Source: JAWOJF01 sp046481785
GTDB taxonomy: Bacteria; Bacteroidota; Ignavibacteria; Ignavibacteriales; Ignavibacteriaceae
NCBI GenBank assembly: GCA_046481785.1
Contig: JAWOJF010000062.1
Location: forward strand, 1-20,308
Direction: 5' to 3'
Length of the DNA: 20,308 nucleotides
Of this stretch, positions 1 to 8,069 are shown one piece after another (within the stretch, counting starts at the first letter, position 1; each line of letters begins with the position of its first letter). Under the pieces are notes generated by a model. The model searched no databases, was not told the DNA's origin, and saw nothing but the letters and a program-made list of their open reading frames with translations. Both the position numbers and the translations under genes were made by a program.

Positions 1-245
1 TCAAAATCCATTAATCTTACGGATATATTTTTTACACCCGCAATCAGGTATTTTAACTGAAGCAGGTTTTCCTGATCTTCAACAATAATAAACACATCAT
101 TATTCATCTGTGAAAAGGCTTTGGCAATTTCTTCTGTTCCCGCGCCAATTATAAGTACGCTTTTTTGAAGAACTTCAATTTTTTCTGTGAAATTAAGGAA
201 CTGTTTTTCTGCTCCCGGGAGGAATATTTGTTTTAGTGTTAACAA
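1..245 (-). CDS. Partial gene, N-terminal ~81 residues; possible SAM-dependent methyltransferase
   Basis: The minus strand is open from a TTG at 245-243 to the left edge, giving about 81 residues with no stop; the C-terminus lies outside the window. The next upstream in-frame codons lead quickly to a stop (260-258), so the start must be TTG or the ATA at 251; no ATG is near and no clear ribosome binding site is visible. The peptide begins roughly LTLKQIFLPGAEKQF. It contains a glycine-rich segment 'VLIIGAGTEEIAKAF' followed by 'VFIIVEDQENLL', which resembles motif I and the acidic end of strand 2 of a Rossmann-type class I methyltransferase fold. That is an inference from a short fragment; another nucleotide-binding fold is possible. 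It is divergent from the S9 peptidase gene. Confidence 0.5.
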   Translation of the reverse strand, partial: MLTLKQIFLPGAEKQFLNFTEKIEVLQKSVLIIGAGTEEIAKAFSQMNNDVFIIVEDQENLLQLKYLIAGVKNISVRLMDF

Positions 246-427
246 TTGTATAGTTCTTTATAAATAGTTTTAATAAACACAAAGTTATACAATCGTACCA
301 AACATTAAAAATTGTAAAGTTTAACCGCCAAAGTGCTGTTTTTACAGATTCAGGTACCTACTGCAACATTAATTGTTTTGTATTTGGCAATTAAATACTG
401 AATACGGATTTGATAATCTGAAATTCA

Positions 428-458
428 TTGTATTTATTGGCAAACTCTCATATTTTTA
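428..458 (+). promoter_or_regulatory. Candidate Bacteroidota-type promoter for the S9 peptidase gene
   Basis: A TTG at 428-430 is followed after 20 bases by TATTTTTA at 451-458. This approximates the Bacteroidota pattern of a TTTG-like -33 element and TAnnTTTG at -7, with one mismatch in the last base. It would place transcription start about 25 bases before the ATG at 490. A ribosome binding site (GAGGAAAT) lies just before that ATG. The region is AT-rich, so a chance match is quite possible. Confidence 0.3.
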
Positions 459-489
459 TTTTTTTAATTGACACACTACTGAGGAAATA

Positions 490-2529
490 ATGAAGTTCTT
501 TTTTATTATAGTTTGTATGATTTCTGTTACAATTACTGCACAAAATAAGCGTGCTTTAACCATAGAAGACCTCTGGGCAATGAATCGTGTGGAGAGTTTC
601 ACTCTTTCACCTGATGGAAGTACAATTGCCTTTGAAGTTAGAAGTTTCAGCATTGAAGAAAATAAGGGAAATACAGATATATTCCTTATTGATACCAAGG
701 GTAATAATTTAAGGCCTTTTAAAAATTCGGAGGTCAACGAAAATGAACCCCGGTTTCACCCTGACGGAAAAAAAATATCTTTTGTAAGAGGCGGACAAAT
801 CTGGATTGCCGATCCGGATGGTAAAAATGAGTCTCAACTGACAAATTTATATTCAGAAGTTTCGGATCACAAATGGTCTTCAGATGGGAAGAAAATATTG
901 TTTATTTCAAAAGTATATCCCGAATGTACTGATGATGACTGTAATAAAAGATTAGATGAGGAGAAGGAAAAGAGCAAGGTAAAGGCACAGATATTTGATA
1001 ATCTTATGTACCGCCACTGGAATGAATGGAGAGGGGATAAAAGAAGCCACCTGTTTCTTTTTGATGTTGATTCAAAAACTGCAATAGATTTAAATCTAAA
1101 GAGTGATTTTGATGTACCGCCAATTGCACTGGGAAGTAAAAATGATTTTGGTTTTTCCCCCGTAGGCAATGAGGCTGCTTACACTATGAATCAATCAGAC
1201 TTCCTTGCGACAAGCACCAATAATGATATTTTTATTATTAATGTAAGTAAGGCAAAGAAAAATAAATCGGCAGAAGCAGAAAAAATTTCTGAAAGTTTAG
1301 GTAATGATAATCAGCCTGTATATTCACCAGACGGCAAATATATCGCTTTTACTTCAATGAAAAGAGCCGGCTTTGAGGCAGACAAACAGGATATTATTTT
1401 ATATGACAGGTCAGGCGGTGATTTAAAAAATCTTACCGATTCGGTTGATATTTCAGCTAATGAAATAATATGGTCCCCCGATTCAAAAATAATTTATTTC
1501 ACTGCTGCTAATGAAATATATAATTCTATATATAAACTTGATATATCAACATTAGCAATTGATGTTTTAGTAAAAGAACATTCCAATTCAAATATTGCAG
1601 TATCGTCCGATGGAAGTAAAATATATTTCAGACAGCAGCGTTCAGATCTTCCTAATGAAATATTCTCAGTGAACAATGACGGAAGTAACCTAACACAGAT
1701 TACATCCTTAAACAAAGACCTGCTGGCCGGTATAGAGATGAGTTCTCTTGAAACTTTCTGGAGTGAAGGAGATGAAGGTGCTAAGGTGCAGTCCATGCTT
1801 ATAAAGCCGCCGTTTTTTAATCCTGAGGAAAAATATCCGATGATATTTTTAATTCATGGCGGCCCCCAGGGGCACTGGACAGACGAGTTCCATTACAGGT
1901 GGAACTACCAGTTATTTGCTTCAAAGGGTTATGTTGTGGTAGCTCCAAATCCAAGAGGAAGCACAGGATACGGTCAAAAATTTACTGATGAAATTTCAGG
2001 TGACTGGGGTGGAAAGGTATATACTGACCTTATGAATGCATGTGATTACGCCTTAAAAACATTTGAATTTATTGATGAAGAAAATACATTTGCTGCCGGA
2101 GCATCTTATGGCGGATATATGATCAACTGGATTGCAGGGCATTCGGACAGGTTTAATGCACTTGTTTCTCACGATGGAGTTTTTAACCTGGAAAGTTCAT
2201 GGGGAACAACAGAAGAACTTTGGTTTCCTGAATGGGAATTTGGCGGAACACCCTGGCAGAGCAGGGAAATTTATGAAAAATGGTCGCCTCACAGGTATAT
2301 TCATAATGCAAAGACACCAATGCTTATTATCCAGGGAGCGAATGATTTCAGGGTTGCGGAAGAGCAGGCATTCCAGTTGTTTACTTATCTGCAAAGACTT
2401 AATGTTGAAAGTAAACTGTTATATTTCCCTGATGAGTATCATTGGGTTGTAAAGCCGCAAAATTCAGTACTATGGTGGAATACTGTTTTTGAATGGATCA
2501 ACAAACATAAAACAACGGAGATACAATGA
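490..2529 (+). CDS. Exported S9 family serine peptidase (prolyl oligopeptidase / acylaminoacyl-peptidase type)
   Basis: This 679-residue protein should cleave peptides outside the cytoplasm. Residues 1-18 form a signal peptide ending near 'TITAQ'. The N-terminal half carries about seven PD40/TolB-like propeller motifs, for example 'LSPDGSTIAFEV', 'YSPDGKYIAFTS' and 'VSSDGSKIYFRQ', which in this family form the beta-propeller that gates substrate access. The C-terminal alpha/beta-hydrolase domain has 'HGGPQGHW' at residue 456 (oxyanion region), the nucleophile Ser539 in 'GASYGGYM', Asp619 in 'GANDFRV' and His651 in 'DEYHWV', so the catalytic triad is complete. Length and layout match S9C-type peptidases. 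The start ATG follows a GAGGAAAT ribosome binding site. Its last bases overlap the next gene (ATGA), implying one transcript. The exact substrate cannot be read from the sequence. Confidence 0.95.
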   Translation: MKFFFIIVCMISVTITAQNKRALTIEDLWAMNRVESFTLSPDGSTIAFEVRSFSIEENKGNTDIFLIDTKGNNLRPFKNSEVNENEPRFHPDGKKISFVRGGQIWIADPDGKNESQLTNLYSEVSDHKWSSDGKKILFISKVYPECTDDDCNKRLDEEKEKSKVKAQIFDNLMYRHWNEWRGDKRSHLFLFDVDSKTAIDLNLKSDFDVPPIALGSKNDFGFSPVGNEAAYTMNQSDFLATSTNNDIFIINVSKAKKNKSAEAEKISESLGNDNQPVYSPDGKYIAFTSMKRAGFEADKQDIILYDRSGGDLKNLTDSVDISANEIIWSPDSKIIYFTAANEIYNSIYKLDISTLAIDVLVKEHSNSNIAVSSDGSKIYFRQQRSDLPNEIFSVNNDGSNLTQITSLNKDLLAGIEMSSLETFWSEGDEGAKVQSMLIKPPFFNPEEKYPMIFLIHGGPQGHWTDEFHYRWNYQLFASKGYVVVAPNPRGSTGYGQKFTDEISGDWGGKVYTDLMNACDYALKTFEFIDEENTFAAGASYGGYMINWIAGHSDRFNALVSHDGVFNLESSWGTTEELWFPEWEFGGTPWQSREIYEKWSPHRYIHNAKTPMLIIQGANDFRVAEEQAFQLFTYLQRLNVESKLLYFPDEYHWVVKPQNSVLWWNTVFEWINKHKTTEIQ

Positions 2530-2912
2530 AAGACGAAAGATTAAATGATGAAGAGATACTCGATAATTTAAATGAACTGGATTTTGGGGGAAAAAGTGAA
2601 TCATGGGAAGCGGAGCAGGAAAGAGTACAGTTTGTAGAGGAGAACCTTTGGGCAAAACTTGAAAGGGTTGGTAAAAAGATCTCCTTTGCAAAAGATATTC
2701 TTGCACTGGTTAATTATATGCGTGATCCTTTTGTTTCATGGCATCGTAAAGCTATAGTTGTTACTGCTCTCATTTATTTTATTTCTCCTATCGATACAAT
2801 TCCCGACATTGCACCTTTTATCGGATATCTTGATGATCTGGGAGTAATTGCTGCTCTTATGAAATATCTTGGAAGTGAGCTCACTCCATACTATCAGCCG
2901 GGGTACAGGTAG
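2526..2912 (+). CDS. DUF1232 / YkvA family protein
   Basis: This is a 128-residue protein whose ATG overlaps the stop of the S9 peptidase gene (ATGA at 2526-2529), a typical sign of translational coupling. The first 65 residues are charged and probably helical. The domain at about residues 71-115 runs 'WHRKAIVVTALIYF', then 'SPIDTIPD' (87-94), then 'IGYLDDLGVIAAL', which is the signature of DUF1232 (YkvA-like) proteins. The family is widespread, has no established biochemical role, and usually has a hydrophobic stretch suggesting membrane association. No signal peptide is seen. Coupling to an exported peptidase may only reflect operon packing; I infer no shared function. Confidence 0.88.
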   Translation: MKDERLNDEEILDNLNELDFGGKSESWEAEQERVQFVEENLWAKLERVGKKISFAKDILALVNYMRDPFVSWHRKAIVVTALIYFISPIDTIPDIAPFIGYLDDLGVIAALMKYLGSELTPYYQPGYR

Positions 2913-3001
2913 GCACGTTTTGGGAGCAGCTTGATGGCATGACAAATGAATGTGCGGGTCTGTAATCAGATCAGTAATATTTGTTTAATAAATGACTGTA
3001 T

Positions 3002-3030
3002 TTGTTAATGAGATTTTATTCACTTATAAG
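3002..3030 (+). promoter_or_regulatory. Candidate sigma70-like promoter for the Nudix gene
   Basis: TTGTTA at 3002-3007 and TATAAG at 3025-3030 are separated by 17 bases, matching the primary sigma consensus at 4 of 6 and 5 of 6 positions. The implied start would lie about 10 bases before the ATG at 3047, leaving a very short leader. No Shine-Dalgarno is visible there. Bacteroidota primary sigma factors prefer a different motif, so this is tentative. Confidence 0.25.
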
Positions 3031-3046
3031 TATGTAGTAGATTGTA

Positions 3047-3580
3047 ATGGATTATAAAATAAAAAAAAGTGAAGTGTTGTTTAAAGGGAAGATGATTGAC
3101 CTGCAGGTTGACCTGATTGAATATAAAAGCGGGAACACGGGAGTAAGAGAAGTTGCTGTTCATCCCGGCGGGGCAGTTGTTGTTCCTGTTACTAAAGAAG
3201 GGAAGATAGTATTGGTGTCACAATTCCGGTATCCATTAAAAAAAATAATGCTGGAGCTGCCTGCCGGAAAATTAGATGCGGGAGAAAATCCTGTTGTATG
3301 TGCAAAAAGAGAATTGGAAGAAGAAACAGGTTTTAAATCTGACTCAATTGAAAAGCTTGGCAAGGTTCATACCTCTCCGGGATTCTGTAATGAGGTTCTG
3401 CATCTTTATATAGCCCGCAATTTAGTTGCCGGAAATCATAACCGGGAAGAAGGGGAACTGGGAATGGAAGTTTTTGAATTTTCTTTTGATGAAATAGACC
3501 GGAAGATAAAAAAAGGTGAAATAACCGATGCAAAAACTATCTGTGGAGTTTACATGGCTAAACGGGCCCTGGCAGAATAA
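3047..3580 (+). CDS. Nudix hydrolase, ADP-ribose pyrophosphatase type
   Basis: This 177-residue cytoplasmic protein probably hydrolyses ADP-ribose or a related nucleoside diphosphate sugar to AMP plus a phosphorylated sugar. The complete Nudix box (G-x5-E-x7-R-E-U-x-E-E-x-G-U) spans residues 74-96: G74, E80, R88-E89, E92-E93, G95 and F96. These residues bind the catalytic divalent metals. The preceding 'SQFRYPLKKIMLELPAG' is typical of the ADP-ribose pyrophosphatase branch (NudF/YffH-like). Length is also normal for that branch. The gene stands alone between a DUF1232 gene and recN, with a possible promoter just upstream and no obvious ribosome binding site. Other Nudix substrates cannot be excluded. 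Confidence 0.9.
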   Translation: MDYKIKKSEVLFKGKMIDLQVDLIEYKSGNTGVREVAVHPGGAVVVPVTKEGKIVLVSQFRYPLKKIMLELPAGKLDAGENPVVCAKRELEEETGFKSDSIEKLGKVHTSPGFCNEVLHLYIARNLVAGNHNREEGELGMEVFEFSFDEIDRKIKKGEITDAKTICGVYMAKRALAE

Positions 3581-3588
3581 ATAAGACA

Positions 3589-3641
3589 GAAATCAAAAGT
3601 CAGAAGTGTTTAACCTATTTAGTTTTTTGACCTTTGACTTC
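3589..3641. repeat. Imperfect inverted repeat built from degenerate GAAGTCA heptads
   Basis: On the plus strand, 3589-3609 reads as three degenerate heptads: GAAATCA, AAAGTCA, GAAGTGT. The right arm at 3628-3641, read on the minus strand, gives GAAGTCA then AAGGTCA. The arms 3589-3602 and 3628-3641 match at 12 of 14 positions around a 25-base spacer. The structure begins 9 bases after the Nudix stop and could fold in RNA as a terminator or processing hairpin. The same heptad occurs in tandem inside the coding sequence at 19631-19654. Confidence 0.5.
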
Positions 3642-3671
3642 ATAAATTACTCCTAATATTTCAGAAATTTT

Positions 3672-5375
3672 ATGTTAAAATCACTCCTGGTACGGGATTA
3701 CGCACTGATAGAAGCTGTTGAAATTGAATTCGATTACGGTTTAAATATTATAACGGGGGAAACCGGGGCAGGAAAATCAATATTAATTGATGCAATGAGC
3801 CTGCTTTTGGGAGAAAGAGCTTCCACTGAGGTAGTAAGAAAAGGAGCTGTAAGATCTGTTGTAGAAGGTGTATTTGAAGTTGAGAAAAACAAAAAGATAA
3901 AAAATTTTCTTGAGGAAAATGATCTTGAATTTCTTCCTGATCTTATTGTAAGGAGAGAAATATCTTTAAAAGGGGCAAACCGTTGTTTTATAAACGATAC
4001 CCCTGTCACCCTAAACCTGGTTAAAGATATTGGGAACCTGCTGGTAGATCTTCACGGGCAGCACGAACACCAGTCTTTACTACGGACCGAAACTCATATC
4101 GAATTCCTGGATGAGTTTGGCACTTCTCCCGATTTATTAAACAAATATAAAACATGTTATAGCGAGTTATCTGAACTGATCCTTTACCTTAATGATTTAA
4201 GAAGTAAAGAAAGTGTTCTTAAAGAAAAAAAAGATCTGTATTCATTTCAGCTAAAAGAAATAGATGCTGTTTCACCCGGTGAAAGGGAAGAGGAAAGTTT
4301 AGTTAAGGATTTGAATATCCTTGAAAACTCTGAAAAACTTCTCAGCCTTACATCAGGGATTTATCAGTCATTATATGAAGCTGAAAGTTCAGTTTATGAC
4401 TCGCTTGTAAAAATTAAGAACCAGTTAAGCGAGCTTGTTTCAATTGACAGAGCTTTTTCTGAATCAAGTAACGAATGTGAATCTGCTGTAGCGCTTATTA
4501 AAGATATATCAGATTTTATAAGAAGCTACAATTCAAAAATTGATCTTGACCCGGGAAAGCTGGAAGAAGTAAGGGAAAGATTAGGTGCTATCAGTCTTCT
4601 TAAAAGAAAATACGGCGGGACAGTTAAATCAATAATAGATTACAGGCAAAAAATAGGCGAGGAGTATGAACTTGCAGAAAATTACTCGGGGAGTATTAAA
4701 GAAATTGAACACAAAATAAAATCTGCAAGAGAAGAATGCGGCAGGGCTGCTGTTGAACTTACGAAAGTAAGAAAATCCTCTGCCCGGAAAGTTGAAAAAG
4801 AAGTTCAGTCAGCTCTTAAAAACCTGGGGATTGAGAATGCAGTATTTAAAGCGGATATCCGGCAGAAACCTGCCGACAATAACCCGGAGCATTTTATTAT
4901 AGCTGACGGCAAACCGTATAACTATAATCATAGTGGAATTGATGAAGTTGAATTTTATGTTTCAACAAATAAGGGAGAAGATCCGAAACCCCTTGCTAAA
5001 GTTGCTTCCGGGGGAGAAATCTCGCGCATAATGCTGGCACTAAAGGAGACACTAGCGAAAAATGATAAACTTCCCCTTTTAATTTTTGATGAAATTGATA
5101 CAGGAGTAAGCGGCAGGGTGGCGCAGAAAGTAGGGCACGCGCTAAAATCACTGGCAGCTTACCACCAGATTATAGCTATTACACATCTTCCCCAGATCTC
5201 AGGATTAGCCGATCATCATTTTATGGTTGAGAAAAAAAATATTGAAGGTAGAGTAGTTAGTTCTATAAAAAGATTAAATAATGAAGAAAGAATAATTGAA
5301 GTTGCAAAGCTGATGAGCGGAGAAAATATTACCGAAGCAAGTTTAAAGGGTGCAAAAGAATTAATGGGGTTATAA
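3672..5375 (+). CDS. recN: DNA repair protein RecN
   Basis: RecN is an SMC-like ATPase that acts on DNA ends during recombinational repair of double-strand breaks. The 567-residue length matches the family. The N-terminal ATPase half has Walker A 'GETGAGKS' at residues 29-36 and the RecN hallmark 'DLHGQHEHQSLL'. The middle (about residues 160-370) is rich in Glu, Lys and Leu, as expected for the shortened coiled coil. The C-terminal half has the ABC signature 'ASGGEISRIMLALK' from residue 445 and Walker B 'LLIFDEIDTGVSG' with D473-E474, followed by 'AITHLPQI' (D/H-loop region). All catalytic elements are intact. The ATG at 3672 gives the standard 'MLKSLLVRDYALIE' N-terminus; the ribosome binding site is weak. 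It converges on the lipoprotein gene downstream. Confidence 0.97.
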   Translation: MLKSLLVRDYALIEAVEIEFDYGLNIITGETGAGKSILIDAMSLLLGERASTEVVRKGAVRSVVEGVFEVEKNKKIKNFLEENDLEFLPDLIVRREISLKGANRCFINDTPVTLNLVKDIGNLLVDLHGQHEHQSLLRTETHIEFLDEFGTSPDLLNKYKTCYSELSELILYLNDLRSKESVLKEKKDLYSFQLKEIDAVSPGEREEESLVKDLNILENSEKLLSLTSGIYQSLYEAESSVYDSLVKIKNQLSELVSIDRAFSESSNECESAVALIKDISDFIRSYNSKIDLDPGKLEEVRERLGAISLLKRKYGGTVKSIIDYRQKIGEEYELAENYSGSIKEIEHKIKSAREECGRAAVELTKVRKSSARKVEKEVQSALKNLGIENAVFKADIRQKPADNNPEHFIIADGKPYNYNHSGIDEVEFYVSTNKGEDPKPLAKVASGGEISRIMLALKETLAKNDKLPLLIFDEIDTGVSGRVAQKVGHALKSLAAYHQIIAITHLPQISGLADHHFMVEKKNIEGRVVSSIKRLNNEERIIEVAKLMSGENITEASLKGAKELMGL

Positions 5376-5400
5376 CCTAACCACATTTTGCCACTGCTAA

Positions 5401-5459
5401 GGAGTCTCCGGGTGAAGCAAGCTTAGTTTTTACAACAGATTGCTCAACCCCGGGACTCC
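5401..5459. repeat. Imperfect palindrome between convergent genes (bidirectional terminator or dispersed repeat)
   Basis: The arms at 5401-5420 and 5440-5459 are inverted copies matching at 16 of 20 positions, with a 19-base spacer. They are much more G+C-rich than the surroundings. The element sits between the ends of recN (plus strand) and the lipoprotein gene (minus strand), 25 bases after the recN stop and 22 bases from the other stop. Position suits a shared terminator, but there is no clean T-tract. The GC-rich arms and the following 'CGCAATGACA' are reminiscent of short dispersed repeats seen in many bacterial genomes. Confidence 0.5.
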
Positions 5460-5481
5460 CCGCAATGACAGTAACTAAATC

Positions 5482-7113
5482 CTAATCACAATCATCTTTA
5501 AGATCAATATCAATATCAATATTAACTGCTGATTCACCGTTAACGCTAGATGTTCCGGTTACCTCTGCCTTTAATAATGCCCCCTGGGCGCTTGACTGAA
5601 TAATTTCAAAATTACCAGCATTTACTACGTTTATATCTATTGAAGCTTCTTTATCCCTGTATGTAGTTGTAGCTTCGTATAAAGTATTTGGCAGAAGTCC
5701 CGCAATTACTGTCTGGCCGTTGGAAAGCGAACCCTGCTGCCAAGAGCCTGTGCCTTTTACTCTGTAGTTAAAGGTTATTGAAGGATACACTCTTATTACC
5801 GGGTCACGGCTTGTGCAGACTCCGTTTATATTCATCGCTGCTCTTATCGTTTCCGTAGGATAAGTGAATGAAACAGAAGCAGAACCGCTTCCGCATCCTG
5901 CAGGAGAAGTATAACTTGCATATAAGACCCCACCCTGACCAGTTGCCGGGTTAGCACCAAACTTAAATTCATATGTTTCAGCAGGGTCATTAGTATTTCT
6001 TGAAAGGGTAAGTGTAGAAGGTATTGAGGCACTGCTTTGAACCAGGGTGTTATTTCTGAATACCTGCAGATTAAATCCTTCTCTTGGATTACTTATGTTT
6101 ATATCAAGTTCACATGTTTCTGCTGCATCGCCAATAAGATCCGGGTTGCCAGAAATTTCAAGCCCTGTAACTGCATTTGTCTTACCTAAGGAACCGGAAG
6201 GCTGCTGATCAACTACATTGGCCGGTGAAGCCTCAATATAATTTCCGGCAGAATTTAATTTCCATGTTCTTATTATGTCTCCAACCTGGTAAGAGCTACC
6301 TGTTACCGGGTTTAAAAGGTTAGAAGTTAAAGGAATATAAAATTTAACACCATCTGCAACCGTACCTGCTGTATTTCCACCGGCATCCCTGATTATTGCA
6401 CTAAAACTTAAAAGGGGCACAATAGAACTGGTTGCACTTACTTTAAGACTTCCGGGAAGTAAGGTTGTTGTCTGCCCATTATAAATAGTTGTTGAAATTT
6501 CCGTATTCAAACCACCAGTTAAAGGCGCGCCGCTGCTTGTCTGTAATATAGTTCCTGCAGGTATCATTACGGTTGTTCCATCGCCTGAAGTACTGTTGAC
6601 AGTTGCAGTAACTGTTCCTGAATTATCAGCACTGCCGCTTTGAATATTATTACTTGTTATGTCTCCCTGGAAATCTTCTTCCCGGGCTAAGAAGAAAGTA
6701 ACTGCCTGTATACCTTTTGAAGTAAAACTTATTGGGTACCGTGCATCCCTATAACCTGCTGATCTTAGTTCGGCAATAACTTTTAAAGGATTAGATGAGT
6801 TTAATACTGTGCCATCCATTATACCGAAATTAAAAAAACCATTTTCAGCACTAAAATTATCTTTCGGGAAATTCGTTTCATCAATTATTTGAGCTGCATT
6901 ACTTCCGGTAAATGTAACTGATACTTCCTGTTCAACTATATTACCTGTCTTTGCATCATATACATATGCAGTTACAAGGGTTTCTCTTGAAAGAGAATTT
7001 AGTCTTACTTCAAGGCCTTCAACCGGATCTTTAATATCACAGCTCATAATCATTACCGCAGCCGCTATAAAAAATATTACTTTTATTCTATTCATTGTAT
7101 TTATCCTATTCAT
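5482..7113 (-). CDS. Large predicted surface lipoprotein of unknown function
   Basis: This 543-residue protein starts with a lipoprotein signal: hydrophobic 'VIFFIAAAVMIMSC' ending in a lipobox-like I-M-S-C with Cys25, so the mature protein should be lipid-anchored. Two starts are plausible: ATG at 7113, preceded by AAGGAAG overlapping the upstream stop, and ATG at 7095 (residue 7), preceded by AGGAT. The N-termini read MNRIN-T-MNRIK because the DNA there is a near-exact short direct repeat. The mature part is rich in Ser, Thr, Gly and Asn and looks all-beta. It has a segment 'TTVMIPAGTIL' (around residue 180) of the kind seen in extracellular beta-sandwich domains, and an acidic tail 'DIDIDLKDDCD'. 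I do not recognise a named family. It lies 15 bases after the barrel gene and is probably cotranscribed with it. Confidence 0.8.
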   Translation of the reverse strand: MNRINTMNRIKVIFFIAAAVMIMSCDIKDPVEGLEVRLNSLSRETLVTAYVYDAKTGNIVEQEVSVTFTGSNAAQIIDETNFPKDNFSAENGFFNFGIMDGTVLNSSNPLKVIAELRSAGYRDARYPISFTSKGIQAVTFFLAREEDFQGDITSNNIQSGSADNSGTVTATVNSTSGDGTTVMIPAGTILQTSSGAPLTGGLNTEISTTIYNGQTTTLLPGSLKVSATSSIVPLLSFSAIIRDAGGNTAGTVADGVKFYIPLTSNLLNPVTGSSYQVGDIIRTWKLNSAGNYIEASPANVVDQQPSGSLGKTNAVTGLEISGNPDLIGDAAETCELDINISNPREGFNLQVFRNNTLVQSSASIPSTLTLSRNTNDPAETYEFKFGANPATGQGGVLYASYTSPAGCGSGSASVSFTYPTETIRAAMNINGVCTSRDPVIRVYPSITFNYRVKGTGSWQQGSLSNGQTVIAGLLPNTLYEATTTYRDKEASIDINVVNAGNFEIIQSSAQGALLKAEVTGTSSVNGESAVNIDIDIDLKDDCD

Positions 7114-7128
7114 TTTTATTTTTCTTCC

Positions 7129-7776
7129 TTAAAACTTATATATGAGGCCTAGTGAGACAACCGGGTACCATTTAAACCAGCCTAAGTTACTCTCAAGCAG
7201 TTCTTCCTGGTCGGGTGCTGCTGAAGGTTCAAGAAGGCCGTTTGCAGTTAAATCAACATTTGCAGGTCCCTGGTAAACCGTGCCTATATCGAATGTAAAG
7301 CCTAATCCTGCATTTCCTGATGTTGGATTTCCGAAACCAATTCCTATATAAGGCGCAACCTTTTTAAAATCCAGGCTGGCTTGTAAGCTGCCAAGCTTTT
7401 CCGGGGTATATTCATCTCCGCCAAGTGTAGTGGTTTTTGTTGGAACAAGGTCAATATTTGCTTTATTAAAATTAAAAAATACTCCACCGGTAAGTCTAAA
7501 GACCTGTCCAAAGGGGAAATAATCAGCTAATAATGAAGCTGAGAGCAATTTTGCATCGGCAGTATATTTATATTGTTCGGTACCTCCGCCTCCATCTAAT
7601 GAGTAAGAGAATGCAGCAGCACCAATTCTTAAGTTAATATTTGATCCAAAAGATCTTATTATTTCGCCGTTAATACCAAGAGTACTGGCCTTAACTGATA
7701 CGGCATATTCTTGTGCTCTCGATGAAGAAATGAATATAATACAGAGAGAAAGGAAGAGTAGAAAATTCCTTTTCAT
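7129..7776 (-). CDS. Predicted outer-membrane beta-barrel protein
   Basis: This 215-residue protein has a signal peptide of about 21 residues (MKRNFLLFLS...SSRA) with cleavage likely before QEYAVSV. The rest alternates polar and hydrophobic residues with many glycines and aromatics, for example 'GFGNPTSGNAGLGFTF', and ends in '...SLGLIYKF'. A terminal Phe is the usual outer-membrane barrel sorting signal. The ATG at 7776 is preceded by AAAGGA at a sensible distance. It is the first gene of a minus-strand pair with the 543-residue lipoprotein and is divergent from a second barrel gene. Function is unknown; small porin-like or structural barrels are the nearest general class. No clear sequence similarity to the two plus-strand barrels is visible by eye. 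Confidence 0.8.
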   Translation of the reverse strand: MKRNFLLFLSLCIIFISSSRAQEYAVSVKASTLGINGEIIRSFGSNINLRIGAAAFSYSLDGGGGTEQYKYTADAKLLSASLLADYFPFGQVFRLTGGVFFNFNKANIDLVPTKTTTLGGDEYTPEKLGSLQASLDFKKVAPYIGIGFGNPTSGNAGLGFTFDIGTVYQGPANVDLTANGLLEPSAAPDQEELLESNLGWFKWYPVVSLGLIYKF

Positions 7777-8069
7777 GAGGTTAATCCTTTTATTAGAAAG
7801 TAGTTAGGTCGATAATTATGCAAATTATTCATTGATTAAATTATTGTAAAGTTAAATATGTCTATTTCAGTAACTTGTAGTTACAATATTATCGAATATA
7901 AAACGGTTTTAGTATAGGGGAATTCCTGAAATAAGCCTGCTTTTTATCCTATAAAAATGTTATATCAGGACCGGATATTCCATTTAGAGATAAAAACTTA
8001 TTGCTTTAGTTTGAATACTAAAGTATTTTAACAGCATAAACTTAACTAATTATTCAAACGAGGGAACTT
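7777..8069. promoter_or_regulatory. Divergent control region between two barrel operons
   Basis: This 293-base AT-rich stretch holds no convincing gene and must contain promoters for both the minus-strand barrel/lipoprotein pair and the plus-strand set. I could not identify a confident -33/-7 pair on either strand. Two dyads stand out: GTAAC-ttgta-GTTAC at 7870-7884, overlapped by TTGTA-gt-TACAA at 7875-7886, and CTTTAGT-ttgaat-ACTAAAG at 8004-8023. Ribosome binding sites flank both ends: AAAGGA for the minus-strand gene and GAGGGAAC just before the ATG at 8070. Confidence 0.45.
8004..8023. promoter_or_regulatory. Perfect 7-bp dyad upstream of the barrel gene
   Basis: CTTTAGT (8004-8010) and ACTAAAG (8017-8023) are perfect inverted copies around a 6-base centre, 46 bases before the ATG at 8070. 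It could be an operator or a leader hairpin. In AT-rich DNA such a dyad could also arise by chance. Confidence 0.3.

Noticed and set aside
456..737. Minus-strand frame overlapping the start of the S9 peptidase
   Set aside because: It lies opposite the signal peptide and first propeller blades of a gene with an intact catalytic triad, and has no recognisable motif.
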